A DNA stretch of 64,000 nt from Bacteroidales bacterium UBA7009. Its GTDB lineage: Bacteria; Bacteroidota; Bacteroidia; Bacteroidales; Paludibacteraceae. The notes under the pieces were generated by a model, which did no database searches, was not told the DNA's origin, and saw only the letters and a program-made list of their open reading frames with translations. The position numbers were made by a program, and so were the translations under genes. Where the stretch lies: assembly GCA_002449665.1 (NCBI GenBank), contig DJXH01000027.1, forward strand, positions 142,147 to 206,146. Direction: 5' to 3'. This document shows, in pieces, positions 50,475 through 59,767 of this stretch; position 1 is the first letter of the stretch, and each line of letters begins with the position of its first letter.

Positions 50475-51611
50475 CTAACCTCTCTTCCCATACATCTGTT
50501 CGTAGTAGCGTTCGTAGTCGCCTGATGTAATGTTGTCGAGCCACGCCTGATTGTCGAGATACCAGCGGACGGTCTTTTCTATGCCTTCTTCAAACTGTAG
50601 GGACGGCTCCCAACCGAGTTCTTTTTGCAGTTTGCGCGAGTCGATAGCATAGCGCATATCGTGTCCGGCACGGTCGGTAACGTAGGTGATAAGGTTCATA
50701 TCCTCGCCTTCCTGTCTGCCAAGCAAGCGGTCAACGGTGTTGATAAGCACCTTAATAAGGTCTATGTTCTTCCATTCGTTAAACCCGCCTATGTTGTACG
50801 TATCGGCAATCTGCCCTTTGTGGAAGATAAGGTCAATGGCGCGCGCGTGGTCTTCCACGTACAGCCAGTCTCTCACGTTCTCGCCTTTGCCATAGACGGG
50901 CAGCGGTTTGCGATGGCGGATATTGTTGATAAAGAGCGGTATGAGTTTTTCGGGAAACTGATACGGACCGTAGTTGTTCGAGCAGTTGGTGACGATTGTG
51001 GGCAATCCGTAGGTATCGTGGAAGGCGCGAACGAAGTGGTCGCTGCTTGCTTTGGCAGCGGAGTAGGGACTATGGGGCTGATATTTAAGGTCTTCGGTGA
51101 AGAACTTCTCGCCGAAAGCGAGGTGGTGTCGGCTTGACGATGCCTTGGTGGTAAAAGGCGACTCAATGCCTTCGGGGTGTGTCAGTTCGAGCGCACCGTA
51201 AACCTCATCTGTCGAGATATGGTAGAAGCGTTTGCCCTCGTATTTTTCCGGCAGTGTCTCCCAGTAGAGTTTGGCTGCCTGTAGCATAGAGAGCGTACCC
51301 ATCACGTTGGTGCGAGCAAAGGTGAACGGGTCTTTTATGGAGCGGTCCACGTGGCTTTCCGCTGCAAGGTGTATTATGCCGGTTACCTGCTCCTCTTGCA
51401 TCAGTTTGTAGATGGTATCAAAATCGCAGATGTCGGCTTTGACAAAGCGGTAGTTCGGTTTGTCTTCTATATCTTTGAGGTTGGCGAGGTTGCCTGCATA
51501 GGTGAGGCAATCAACGTTGATAATCTTGTAGTCGGGATACTTGTTTACAAACAGTCTTACAACGTGACTGCCGATAAAGCCGGCTCCGCCGGTAATGATG
51601 ATGCTTTTCAT
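50475..51611 (-). CDS. rmlB: dTDP-glucose 4,6-dehydratase
   Basis: 378 residues, short-chain dehydrogenase fold. GGAGFIGSHVVR is at residues 8-19, the STDEVYG motif with catalytic Thr-Asp-Glu follows, and YSAAKASSDHFVRA holds the catalytic Tyr-Lys pair. It converts dTDP-glucose to dTDP-4-keto-6-deoxyglucose, the route to dTDP-rhamnose and other deoxysugars for surface polysaccharide. The other rml genes are not adjacent. Compared with usual RmlB of about 350 residues there is a longer insertion (KASSSRHHLAFGEKFFTEDL). It is the last gene of the leftward six-gene run starting with the pfkB-type gene. Confidence 0.95.
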   Translation of the reverse strand: MKSIIITGGAGFIGSHVVRLFVNKYPDYKIINVDCLTYAGNLANLKDIEDKPNYRFVKADICDFDTIYKLMQEEQVTGIIHLAAESHVDRSIKDPFTFARTNVMGTLSMLQAAKLYWETLPEKYEGKRFYHISTDEVYGALELTHPEGIESPFTTKASSSRHHLAFGEKFFTEDLKYQPHSPYSAAKASSDHFVRAFHDTYGLPTIVTNCSNNYGPYQFPEKLIPLFINNIRHRKPLPVYGKGENVRDWLYVEDHARAIDLIFHKGQIADTYNIGGFNEWKNIDLIKVLINTVDRLLGRQEGEDMNLITYVTDRAGHDMRYAIDSRKLQKELGWEPSLQFEEGIEKTVRWYLDNQAWLDNITSGDYERYYEQMYGKRG

Positions 51612-51624
51612 AGTACAGGTATTT

Positions 51625-53067
51625 TTATAGGTGTTTTATTATTTCATTCTTTGTCTCAAAGAAGTTGCTCTCGCTGTTTTTCCCGTTCCCTATGCCGCCG
51701 TTCAGCAGTCTGTACATCGGAAACTCGCTCCACCCGGCAGGCTTGTCCTCTATTGTCATATCCTCTCCCGTGTCGTTCGCAACGTATTCGGCTATGAGCG
51801 ATTGCATATCTCTTACTCGCTGTTTTGCGCTTTCCGGTTCCATATACCGGCGGTCGGTAGTGAGTTGTTTGAGGTAGGAGATATATGTCTCTTTATATTC
51901 GTCTATTGACATTATTTTGCGCATCAGTATGCGGCTGCCGTCTGTCGGTCCCCAAGTGAGCGGAGATTTGGTACCGGGGTTGCCGAACGAGTCATAACCC
52001 GTGCCGAAGGTGTTGTCGTAGTCAAAGGGAATAAAGTAAAACCGCTTTTGTGTGTCGAAATAGAAGTAGTAGTTGTTTTTGTTGCACCAGTAGTCGTCCC
52101 ACATTCCTACCGCCACCGTTACTGCCGTTGCGCGCAGCAGCAGGTCTATGTCCACATGTTTTTCAAGCCAAGTCTTCAGTTCTGTGCTTCCCGATGGCAG
52201 AGGTGTCATCTCTTTTATAAAGTTTTGCAGTTCCTGTCTCGCTGAAGTTATCATGTTTTGGTTTGTTTTCAGCGAGTAGATATAGTTCTCTTTTCCGTAA
52301 TCGTCGTTTATTCCCATACGTGCGGCATCGCTGTTGCTCAGGTCTGCTCCGTCCCATTGTCCGTTCACTTCCCCCCATGCACCTTTCCACAGGTTGCCGT
52401 TTATGTCTTTCAGTTTACCCTCTCTCTGTCGCTGGTCAAGCCAGCCTTTATGCGGGTTCTCCACCATCGTATATACGCCCATATACACGCTCTGCCCGCC
52501 TACCTCTATCGTCAGTCGGCAGTAGGATGAATAGGGTGCCGTCCATACCCCGAAGCGGTGCATAAGGTCGTAGCAGAACATCTCGCGGCAGTAGGCGGGG
52601 TCGCCGTTGTTACGTTTGAGTATAAGTCTGTCTATGCCGAAAAACTTGCTGCCGTTCGGGTATTTGTTAAACCGTATCCCGAAGTGTGTACGATGCCACG
52701 CTCCGGCTGTGTTGTCGTAGTAGTTTCCCTCCTGCGGGCGTATGCGGGAAGTGTTGCCGCGCGGGCGCAGACCTATGCTGTCTCTTTTGAATACCTTGCC
52801 GTCTTTCTTAAAACTGAAAGCGGCAGGGACATACAGACGGTTGCTCGGATATTGGTCATAGTTGGTCAGATACAGCTGCCAGTCTTCTTCCGTCAGCCTA
52901 AGCGTTATCTCGGGTACGGCATTCGTATCAAAAACATAACTTATATTCGCCTGCCTGTCGTTGTAGGCTGACTTCTTGCCGGTGTTGTCCGACAGCGGGT
53001 CAGACTCTTTGCATGCTGTCAGACATACAACGATAAGACACAATATATGTAATATACGTTTGCTCAT
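51625..53067 (-). CDS. CotH-type lipoprotein (putative spore coat kinase family)
   Basis: 480 residues. The lipoprotein signal ends VVCLTAC (Cys19). CotH-family motifs are visible: a beta-rich region with GLRPRGNTSR, LKRNNGDPAYCREMFCYDLM, YMGVYTMVENPHKGW and the catalytic-like FIPFDYDNTFGTGYDSFG. In Bacillus CotH is an atypical kinase that phosphorylates coat proteins; Bacteroidota homologues are secreted or lipid-anchored and uncharacterised. It overlaps birA by four bases and is 13 bases ahead of rmlB. Confidence 0.85.
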   Translation of the reverse strand: MSKRILHILCLIVVCLTACKESDPLSDNTGKKSAYNDRQANISYVFDTNAVPEITLRLTEEDWQLYLTNYDQYPSNRLYVPAAFSFKKDGKVFKRDSIGLRPRGNTSRIRPQEGNYYDNTAGAWHRTHFGIRFNKYPNGSKFFGIDRLILKRNNGDPAYCREMFCYDLMHRFGVWTAPYSSYCRLTIEVGGQSVYMGVYTMVENPHKGWLDQRQREGKLKDINGNLWKGAWGEVNGQWDGADLSNSDAARMGINDDYGKENYIYSLKTNQNMITSARQELQNFIKEMTPLPSGSTELKTWLEKHVDIDLLLRATAVTVAVGMWDDYWCNKNNYYFYFDTQKRFYFIPFDYDNTFGTGYDSFGNPGTKSPLTWGPTDGSRILMRKIMSIDEYKETYISYLKQLTTDRRYMEPESAKQRVRDMQSLIAEYVANDTGEDMTIEDKPAGWSEFPMYRLLNGGIGNGKNSESNFFETKNEIIKHL

Positions 53068-53852
53068 ATTATGTATTGTATTTCCTTAAAGTGGTAGATG
53101 CGTGTATCGCCGTCTCTGTGTTTTATCCGTATCTCTCCTTGCTCCGTTATGTCTTCTATCTTGCCCTCAAAGGCAGTGCCGTCTGCTATATATCTGCCTA
53201 TCTCGCTTTGTTTGGCAGGCATAGTCGGTGTGAGACTTACTTCGCGTTTTTTATACCAATGCCACCCTTCGCGCCTGTATAGGCAATTCATATATTCCGC
53301 TTTCTGCTGTGCCTCTCCCGCTTTCTCTGTTCTTGTCCCTATGCGCTCTATCAGCCTGTCAGACAGCCGTTCTATATTATACTCTCGCTCTGTAATCAGC
53401 CGTAGTGATGTCGGGTTAGGGGCGTTGCCTACCCATTCTGTTTGGTTGATATTCACCCCTATACCCGCTATGGCATATTCTATCTTATTGCCTGCCAAAG
53501 CCGTTTCTATCAGTATGCCACATATTTTCTTGTCGTCGTAGTATATGTCGTTAGGCCACTTTATTGTCAGTCGGCTTGTGTCTAATCCTGCTGCGGCTAT
53601 TTGTTCAGCGAGCATATCCCTTACAGCGAGTGCCACCGATAAGGATATTGCAAACTGCCTGCTTGGCTCTGTGCGTATGTCTTTGAGCAGTACGGAGATA
53701 AGTATGTTCTTGTCTTTCTCTGCTTCCCAACCGTTGCCGCTCTGTCCCCGTCCTGCTGTCTGATAGCCGGTGCGAACGAAAAAAAGATGTTCTCGGTCGG
53801 TATATTGCTCTTTTATCAGCGTGTTAGTGCTGTTCGTTTGCTCTATATACAT
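53064..53852 (-). CDS. birA: Biotin--[acetyl-CoA-carboxylase] ligase
   Basis: 262 residues, catalytic and C-terminal domains only, with no N-terminal helix-turn-helix, so it is a group I ligase that does not act as a repressor. The biotin-binding loop AGRGQSGNGW is near residues 33-42 and KWPNDIYYDDKKICGILIE is the active-site signature. It attaches biotin to carboxylase carrier proteins. Its first 29 bases overlap the 3' end of dacB and its end overlaps the CotH-type gene by four bases. Confidence 0.94.
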   Translation of the reverse strand: MYIEQTNSTNTLIKEQYTDREHLFFVRTGYQTAGRGQSGNGWEAEKDKNILISVLLKDIRTEPSRQFAISLSVALAVRDMLAEQIAAAGLDTSRLTIKWPNDIYYDDKKICGILIETALAGNKIEYAIAGIGVNINQTEWVGNAPNPTSLRLITEREYNIERLSDRLIERIGTRTEKAGEAQQKAEYMNCLYRREGWHWYKKREVSLTPTMPAKQSEIGRYIADGTAFEGKIEDITEQGEIRIKHRDGDTRIYHFKEIQYII

Positions 53853-55245
53853 CAGTGAGGTATTTTTCTATTGCCGGTCCTATGTTCCTCGTCTTGCCCG
53901 TTGCGCTGTTTATCAGTATGGCAAAAGCCCACCTCTCGCCGTTAGGCATATCTATATATCCGGCGTAGTTCTTCGTGCCGCTTATCGTGCCGCTTTTGGC
54001 ATGTACTCTGCCCTTGAGTACTCCTCCTGCAAGAAAACCGCGCAGTGTACCCGACTCGCCGCTCACAGGCAGCGATTTATAAAACGCTTCAAACTCTCGG
54101 CTGCGGCTCATATATGTCAGCAGTTGGACAAAGGTCTCGGCACTCATAGCATCCTGCGGAGCCAAACCGCAACCGTCTTTTATTATCGCTGAACTCAAGT
54201 CCACTCCTCTTTGCCGCCAGAAATTGCGAACGAAATTCTCCGAGTTATTCAGAGTGCAAGGCACTGATATGCGCTGTGCAAAAGTGCGATATATACTCTC
54301 TGCGTAAAGGTTCACGCTCCGCATATTAGTTTCGCTCACTATCGCGCCCAAGGTGTCGGAGCGGTGGGTGTATATACGCTGTCTCGGTATAAGGTCGTTT
54401 TCGCTGCGGTATGCAGCCGCATCTCTCGTCTCTATGCCGTTCTTGCGCAGTGCATCTGTAAAGTGCATTGCAAGCAGCAGCCCGGGGTTAGGTATATCCC
54501 CTTTTACGCCGAATGTGCCCCTGTTTGACGGCACACTGCCGGTCAGGTATCTGAAGTTGTGGTACGGTCCGCCCGATACGTATGCTCCGTCTTCCTCCGT
54601 CTGCGTACAGCGTATGTGGTTCTCTATTTGCAGGTTAGGCACTTCCGGCACTGTGTATAGCACCTCTGCCACACTCCCCGCTGCACCACTGCGCAGCACT
54701 ATATTCATAGTGTTGTCAAGGTACGACAGCGCAAATATCCCGGGAGCGTAATAGTTGCCCGCATCCTCCCACAGCCATGCGGGATTAAGGGCATTGCCGT
54801 CAAAAAAACTTATATCCGCCACCACGCCGCCCTCTATCTTGCTTATTCCGGCTTCTTTCACGGCATTAGTCCATTGCTTCATAAACCCTGTGCCGTCTTT
54901 GAGGTTGCCTAAGGTCGGGTCGCCGTAACCTTTGATGTACAAGTTGCCATTTAGCACGCCATTACTTATGTAGCCCGAGTACTCTAATACCGTCTCAAAC
55001 CTGTGTCCGCTGCCGTATATCTCAAGCGCGGTGGCGGTGGTCAGCAGTTTGATGGTCGATGCCGGCGGTACGACATTATTAGAGCGATACGCCTCTATCA
55101 CCTTGCCGGTATTGAGGTTCTTTATATACACTCCTACGTTGGCGTGCTGCACCTGCCTGTTACATAGCAGTTGCTCCAAATACGGCGTTTGTGCGGCAGC
55201 GGCGATGCTGTATAAGGTTGCTATTATAACTAACAGTCTTCTCAT
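53824..55245 (-). CDS. dacB: D-alanyl-D-alanine carboxypeptidase/endopeptidase (PBP4 family)
   Basis: 473 residues with a signal peptide (cleaved near AAAQT, residue 20). The penicillin-binding motifs are complete: STIK (S63-K66), SVN in RSVNLYAE, and the KSGT box in HAKSGTISGT. GSGHRFETVLEYSGYISNG and NLYIKGYGDPTL are PBP4-specific. It trims peptidoglycan in the periplasm. It overlaps the plsC-type gene by four bases upstream and birA by 29 bases downstream. Confidence 0.94.
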   Translation of the reverse strand: MRRLLVIIATLYSIAAAAQTPYLEQLLCNRQVQHANVGVYIKNLNTGKVIEAYRSNNVVPPASTIKLLTTATALEIYGSGHRFETVLEYSGYISNGVLNGNLYIKGYGDPTLGNLKDGTGFMKQWTNAVKEAGISKIEGGVVADISFFDGNALNPAWLWEDAGNYYAPGIFALSYLDNTMNIVLRSGAAGSVAEVLYTVPEVPNLQIENHIRCTQTEEDGAYVSGGPYHNFRYLTGSVPSNRGTFGVKGDIPNPGLLLAMHFTDALRKNGIETRDAAAYRSENDLIPRQRIYTHRSDTLGAIVSETNMRSVNLYAESIYRTFAQRISVPCTLNNSENFVRNFWRQRGVDLSSAIIKDGCGLAPQDAMSAETFVQLLTYMSRSREFEAFYKSLPVSGESGTLRGFLAGGVLKGRVHAKSGTISGTKNYAGYIDMPNGERWAFAILINSATGKTRNIGPAIEKYLTDVYRANEQH

Positions 55246-55952
55246 TTTTTCATACCCTCTATCACAGCCTGTCTTACGGCTTCTGTGGCTGCTTCTTCTG
55301 TTTCATACTCTTTGAGGTTCATCGGCTTGCCTATATGCAGGTGTATGGGGTGGCGTTTCATATACTTCGCTCCTTTGGGCATACACTCATATCCGCCTGA
55401 TACCGACAGCGGTATGACCGGCAGACTCAGGTGGGTGGCTACCATAAACGCGCCGCGCTTGAATTTTTGTACCTCGCCGTTCGGCGTTCTTGTGCCTTCT
55501 GGATAGATAACGGTGCAAATGCCGTTTTTGAGTGTCTGCTCCACTTTCTTTATGCTCACTACGGCAGCACGCATATTGCTGCGGTCTATATACACATGTC
55601 CGCATATCTGACACGCCAAACCTACAAAAGGAATCTTGCGCAGTTCCTTCTTCATAAGAAACTTGAATATAACCGGCAGATACCCGTATGCAAGAAAAAC
55701 ATCGCATATCGACTGGTGGTTGCTGACAAACACATACGACTGACCTTTCTGTATATTCTCTATGCCGCTCACCTTTACAGGCAACAGCATCAAGACAAAA
55801 AACGAACGCGACCAGCAACGCTGTACGCTGTTGATGAAAAGTGAGTTGGGAGCAAACATCCAAACTATTGTCAGCAGTGCCGTCAGTATGGTCAGTAAGG
55901 CAAACAGCGGCCAAGCGATCAAATACTGATATAAAATATACAAATACTTCAT
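55242..55952 (-). CDS. 1-acyl-sn-glycerol-3-phosphate acyltransferase (PlsC family)
   Basis: 236 residues from the ATG at 55952; a longer frame extends to 56054 but would overlap the preceding gene by 85 bases and has no homology. An N-terminal membrane helix (residues about 10-32) is followed by the acyltransferase motifs NHQSICD (HxxxxD-type) and YPEGTRTPNGEVQKFKRGAF. It should acylate lysophosphatidate in the inner membrane. The gene is 17 bases after the sugar-kinase gene and overlaps dacB by four. Confidence 0.92.
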   Translation of the reverse strand: MKYLYILYQYLIAWPLFALLTILTALLTIVWMFAPNSLFINSVQRCWSRSFFVLMLLPVKVSGIENIQKGQSYVFVSNHQSICDVFLAYGYLPVIFKFLMKKELRKIPFVGLACQICGHVYIDRSNMRAAVVSIKKVEQTLKNGICTVIYPEGTRTPNGEVQKFKRGAFMVATHLSLPVIPLSVSGGYECMPKGAKYMKRHPIHLHIGKPMNLKEYETEEAATEAVRQAVIEGMKK

Positions 55953-55969
55953 TATGATTAAGTTTATTA

Positions 55970-56989
55970 TTATAGTATGCCTCCGCTTTCGGTAGCCACG
56001 TATTTTTGCATAAATCCGCGATACAGTGCACATATACGGCGTATCTCGTCCCATGTGTCATCGGGCAGTTTGGTACCTACTATCTCCACTACCCGTCCTG
56101 CCGCTATTGTACCTATCTCTCCGCATTTGCGTACATCAAAACCATCACTGAGCGCATGCAGGAATCCTCCGGCATACAGGTCGCCAGCACCCGTAGAGTC
56201 GGTGCAGGAAGTCGTTATCGCTCCTATGTGGCATACGTTGCTGCCCTGCTGTACGTAACTGCCTCTTTTGCCCACTTTCACCACCGCTATATCACACTGC
56301 TCCGCTATCTTCGCCACCGACTCCTGCGGGTTGAGGTGAGTGTATGCAAAACTCTCGTCCTCGTTGGCAAACACTATGTCCACATACTTGCGTATAAGTT
56401 GCTTTAAGAAATAGTGGTTCTCGTTTACTACATTATACGATGCAAGGTCAAGACTTACCATGCAGCCCGACTCCTTTGCCATTCGTATGGCTTTTTCTAT
56501 TAACTCGTTATCTTGCACCATATACCCCTCTATATGGAAAATGTCGTAGCCTATGAAAGCCTCTTTGCGTATGTCGTCCGCTGTCATATCGGCTGCCGCA
56601 CCAAGGTAAGTGGCAAACGTGCGCTCGCCGTCAGGCGTGATAAGCACAATGCTGCAACCCGACATCTTGTCCGAGGTAAGCAGCAACGGCTTTACGCCGT
56701 TCTTTATAATATCTTCGCGATAAAAATCACCTACCTCGTCATTTCCTATCTTGCCTATAAAAGCCGCTTTGCCGCCAAGTTGGGCTATGGTGGTAACGGT
56801 GTTGCTTGCGCTGCCGCCCGCCACCATGTGTTTCCTCACGCTTGCAAAACGCATCTGTATGCGCTCCGCCTGCTCCATAGTGATGAGATTCATACTGCCT
56901 TTGGGTAAACCCAATTCGCGCAAATCGTCCTCCGACACTTGCAGAAGAATATCCGTCAGCGCGTTGCCAAGACCAAGAACTTTCCTCAT
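55970..56989 (-). CDS. PfkB family carbohydrate/nucleoside kinase (adenosine-kinase-like)
   Basis: 339 residues. GGSASNTVTTIAQLG (residues about 57-71), IGKIGNDEVG and the C-terminal TDSTGAGDLYAGGFLHAL with the catalytic Asp identify a ribokinase-type enzyme; SGCSIVLITPDGERTFATYLGAA fits the adenosine kinase-like subgroup widespread in Bacteroidota. The substrate cannot be told. It is first in the six-gene leftward run (kinase, acyltransferase, dacB, birA, CotH-type, rmlB). Confidence 0.9.
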   Translation of the reverse strand: MRKVLGLGNALTDILLQVSEDDLRELGLPKGSMNLITMEQAERIQMRFASVRKHMVAGGSASNTVTTIAQLGGKAAFIGKIGNDEVGDFYREDIIKNGVKPLLLTSDKMSGCSIVLITPDGERTFATYLGAAADMTADDIRKEAFIGYDIFHIEGYMVQDNELIEKAIRMAKESGCMVSLDLASYNVVNENHYFLKQLIRKYVDIVFANEDESFAYTHLNPQESVAKIAEQCDIAVVKVGKRGSYVQQGSNVCHIGAITTSCTDSTGAGDLYAGGFLHALSDGFDVRKCGEIGTIAAGRVVEIVGTKLPDDTWDEIRRICALYRGFMQKYVATESGGIL

Positions 56990-57096
56990 GTAATCTTATT
57001 GTATGTGTTAAACCTTTTGTGGTCATTTTGCCCCTTGCCCGCCTGCCCTTCGGTATCAATTATGAGCATTTTGAGCAATACAAGCCAAATTTTGCG

Positions 57097-57104
57097 CAAA
57101 GATA
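57097..57104 (-). promoter_or_regulatory. -7 element of the pfkB-type operon
   Basis: Minus-strand TATCTTTG, 108 bases before the start codon, divergent from the tRNA-Asn promoter. A TTTG lies only 12 bases upstream, so the -33 is non-standard. Confidence 0.5.
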
Positions 57105-57124
57105 CGATTTTTTTTGCAAAAACA

Positions 57125-57156
57125 TTTGTGCATATCAAAAAAATGCAATACCTTTG
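57125..57156 (+). promoter_or_regulatory. Promoter of tRNA-Asn
   Basis: TTTG at 57125-57128, 20-base spacer, TACCTTTG at 57149-57156. Confidence 0.8.
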
Positions 57157-57201
57157 CAGCCGCAAATGAGAAAGAAGGTTTTAGCATAAGCGAAAAGTGT
57201 T

Positions 57202-57275
57202 GCTTCCTTAGCTCAGTCGGTTAGAGCATCTGACTGTTAATCAGGGGGTCCAAGGTTCAAGTCCTTGAGGGAGCG
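57202..57275 (+). tRNA. tRNA-Asn (GUU)
   Basis: Cloverleaf with acceptor GCTTCCT/AGGGAGC (one G-U pair), anticodon loop CTGTTAA (GUU) and T loop TTCAAGT. Discriminator G; CCA not encoded. Confidence 0.95.
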
Positions 57276-57279
57276 CGGA

Positions 57280-57308
57280 AGAGAAAGACGAAAGTCTTTC
57301 TCTTTTTT
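57280..57308 (+). terminator. Terminator of tRNA-Asn
   Basis: Ten-base perfect stem AGAGAAAGAC/GTCTTTCTCT with a GAAA loop, followed by a T run. Confidence 0.85.
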
Positions 57309-57351
57309 CATAATGCCGAATTGATGTTTTTTTTCAAAAAATTGCAAATTT

Positions 57352-57383
57352 CTTGAAAATTTGAAAAAATAGCAGTATCTTTG
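57352..57383 (+). promoter_or_regulatory. Promoter of the mre operon
   Basis: CTTG at 57352-57355, 20-base spacer, TATCTTTG at 57376-57383, 36 bases before the mreB ATG. Confidence 0.75.
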
Positions 57384-57419
57384 CGCACTTTTATAAACAT
57401 TATATTCAATTCATATTTT

Positions 57420-58439
57420 ATGGGGCTTTTTTCCTTTACTCAAGAGATTGCTATTGACCTCGGTACTGCCAATACGATTATTATCTGCGATGACCAGGTT
57501 GTTGTGGACGAACCTTCCGTGGTCGCTATCAATGTGGCTGACGGCAAAATGATGGCTGTCGGCAGAAAAGCACAGCAGATGATAGGCAAGGGCGGTACTA
57601 TGATTCGTACCGTCCGCCCGTTGCGCGACGGCGTGATAGCCGATTTCTACGCTTGCGAAATGATGATTCGCGGTATGATTCAGATGATTCCGAAGCAACG
57701 CCGCCTGTTTACTCCTAACCTTCGTATGGTTGTTTGCATCCCCTCCGGCTCTACCGAAGTCGAGATTCGCGCCGTACGCGACAGTAGCGAACACGCCGGC
57801 GGCAGAGACGTATATATGATTTACGAACCTATGGCTGCAGCTATTGGTATAGGTATAGATGTCGAAAGTCCAGACGGCTGTATGATAGTGGATATAGGCG
57901 GCGGTACTACCGAAATCGCAGTCATCTCCCTCGGCGGCATTGTTTCCAATAAAAGTATAAAAGTGGCAGGAGATGACTTTAATGCCGACATCGTTGATTA
58001 TATGGGTCGTATGCACAACCTGCGCATAGACGAACCTACCGCAGAACGTATCAAAATAGCTGTCGGCTCGGCTCTGCCCGAACTGGATGAACCGCTTGAA
58101 GACTTTGTCGTAGTCGGTCCTAATAAGGTAACGGCTCTGCCTATGCAAGTGCCCGTGTCCTATCAGGAGATTGCCCACTGCCTCGAAAAATCTATCTCAA
58201 AAGTGGAAAATGCCGTACTCCAAGCCCTTGAGAGTACCCCGCCCGAACTATATGCCGACATAGTTAAGCACGGTATCTATCTTGCAGGCGGCGGCGCACT
58301 GCTCCACGGTCTTGCCAAACGCCTATCCGACAAGATTACCATCCCCTTCCACGTTGCCGAAGACCCTCTTCGCGCCGTGGCAAGAGGTACAGGCATTGCC
58401 CTCAAAAACGTTAAAAACTACGCCTTCCTCATAAGATAA
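57420..58439 (+). CDS. mreB: Rod shape-determining protein MreB
   Basis: 339 residues from the ATG at 57420 (MGLFSFTQEIAIDLGTANT, the standard N-terminus); an in-frame extension of 13 residues would overlap the -7 region and is rejected. The actin-fold phosphate loops DLGTANT and MIVDIGGGTTEIAVISLGG and the adenosine motif LAGGGALLHGL are present. It forms membrane filaments that guide lateral wall synthesis. First of five genes with mreC, mreD, mrdA and rodA. Confidence 0.97.
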   Translation: MGLFSFTQEIAIDLGTANTIIICDDQVVVDEPSVVAINVADGKMMAVGRKAQQMIGKGGTMIRTVRPLRDGVIADFYACEMMIRGMIQMIPKQRRLFTPNLRMVVCIPSGSTEVEIRAVRDSSEHAGGRDVYMIYEPMAAAIGIGIDVESPDGCMIVDIGGGTTEIAVISLGGIVSNKSIKVAGDDFNADIVDYMGRMHNLRIDEPTAERIKIAVGSALPELDEPLEDFVVVGPNKVTALPMQVPVSYQEIAHCLEKSISKVENAVLQALESTPPELYADIVKHGIYLAGGGALLHGLAKRLSDKITIPFHVAEDPLRAVARGTGIALKNVKNYAFLIR

Positions 58440-58448
58440 CCTCGCTAA

Positions 58449-59270
58449 ATGCAAAACCTGCTCAAACTCATAGTTAAATACAGCAACTTCCTGATATTCA
58501 TTATTCTCGAAGTTGCTGCATTTGCTTTGTTCCTCTTTGAGCGCCCCTATCCGCATAGTACCGTTCTCTCGTCTGCTAATAAGGTGGTGGCATATATCAA
58601 CTCCTTGGCGGGCGGTATGACATCATATTTTTCTCTCGCCGCCGATAACGAGCGACTAATGCAGGAAAATGCACGTCTGTACAGCCAAAATATCACCCTG
58701 CAAAACACTCTTGATGAGTATCTTGCCCTTGCGGATACACCATCCGTTAGTCTTGAAGGTTGGCATTTTCTGCCCGCCAAAGTGGTTGATGTCAAGACTA
58801 ACACAATGACAAACTACATTGTTATCAACAAAGGCTCTGCCGATTCAGTCAAGGTGGGTGTAGGCGTTGTCGGTTCGCAAGGTGTAGTGGGAGTGGTAAG
58901 TGCGGTTAATAGTCGTTTCTCGCTTGTTACTCCGCTTATCCATCCCAAACTCAATATGAGTTGCCGTCTACAAAGCAGCGGCAGTGTCGGCTTCCTCCAC
59001 TGGCAAGGGCAGTCCCCTCATTATGCCTACCTTACCGACATCGCTCGCCATGTCTCGGTTAATGCGGGAGATACGGTTCTTACAAGCGGACTGACATCTA
59101 TCTTCCCCGAAGGATTAGTAGCCGGTGTGGTGGAAGAAGTGAATATCAACGATGCCGATACTTACTACACCATCCAAGTCAAACTTGCCACCGACTTCAC
59201 TTCCCTGCGCTATGTGCAGGTGCTCTCTAACCCTATGGCATCGCTCCAAGACAGGATAACACCACAGTAA
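58449..59270 (+). CDS. mreC: Rod shape-determining protein MreC
   Basis: 273 residues: one N-terminal membrane helix (residues about 10-28), a coiled-coil (NERLMQENARLYSQNITLQNTLDEY, about 70-95, shortened here to its ends NERLMQ and TLDEY), then the periplasmic beta domain with GSQGVVGVVSAVNSRFS and DTVLTSGLTSIFPEGLVAG. It links MreB to the periplasmic wall enzymes. Two bases separate it from mreD. Confidence 0.94.
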   Translation: MQNLLKLIVKYSNFLIFIILEVAAFALFLFERPYPHSTVLSSANKVVAYINSLAGGMTSYFSLAADNERLMQENARLYSQNITLQNTLDEYLALADTPSVSLEGWHFLPAKVVDVKTNTMTNYIVINKGSADSVKVGVGVVGSQGVVGVVSAVNSRFSLVTPLIHPKLNMSCRLQSSGSVGFLHWQGQSPHYAYLTDIARHVSVNAGDTVLTSGLTSIFPEGLVAGVVEEVNINDADTYYTIQVKLATDFTSLRYVQVLSNPMASLQDRITPQ

Positions 59271-59272
59271 AA

Positions 59273-59764
59273 ATGAAATACTTGCTCGAAATACTGAAAA
59301 TCCTACTCATCCTCTTCTTGCAGATTTTTGTTTTCAGCAACCTGCATTTCCTCTCTTTGTGCTATCCGTACGTCTATGTCCTCGCTCTTATAACGCTCCC
59401 TGTCGTACCCCGCTGGGGCGAACTGCTTATAGGTTGTACTATCGGATTGGTTATGGACATCTGTTGCTCCACCCCGGGTGTCAATATGGCATCGTGTGTG
59501 CTTGTGTCCTATCTGCGCCCTATCATGCTTGCCCACTTGGTGCAAGACCACGAACGTATATCCGGAGAGATAAACGCCCTGTCGCTCGGTACAGCCCCCT
59601 TTCTTAAACTCTCTCTCTTGCTCTGCGCTATCCACCATTTAGTCATCTTCCTTCTTGATGCTTGGTCGTTTGCCGACTTCCACCTCACCCTCCTTCGTTG
59701 GCTCGTTTCCACTCTTATATCCCTCGTCTTTATCCTTGCATACGGATTTCGTAAATCTCTATAA
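59273..59764 (+). CDS. mreD: Rod shape-determining protein MreD
   Basis: 163 residues with about five hydrophobic segments and little else, as expected of MreD. The position between mreC and mrdA is the main support, along with GLVMDICCSTPGVNMASCVLV, which matches the conserved G-x2-x-D motif of the family. It completes the inner-membrane MreCD complex. Confidence 0.88.
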   Translation: MKYLLEILKILLILFLQIFVFSNLHFLSLCYPYVYVLALITLPVVPRWGELLIGCTIGLVMDICCSTPGVNMASCVLVSYLRPIMLAHLVQDHERISGEINALSLGTAPFLKLSLLLCAIHHLVIFLLDAWSFADFHLTLLRWLVSTLISLVFILAYGFRKSL

Positions 59765-59767
59765 ACC

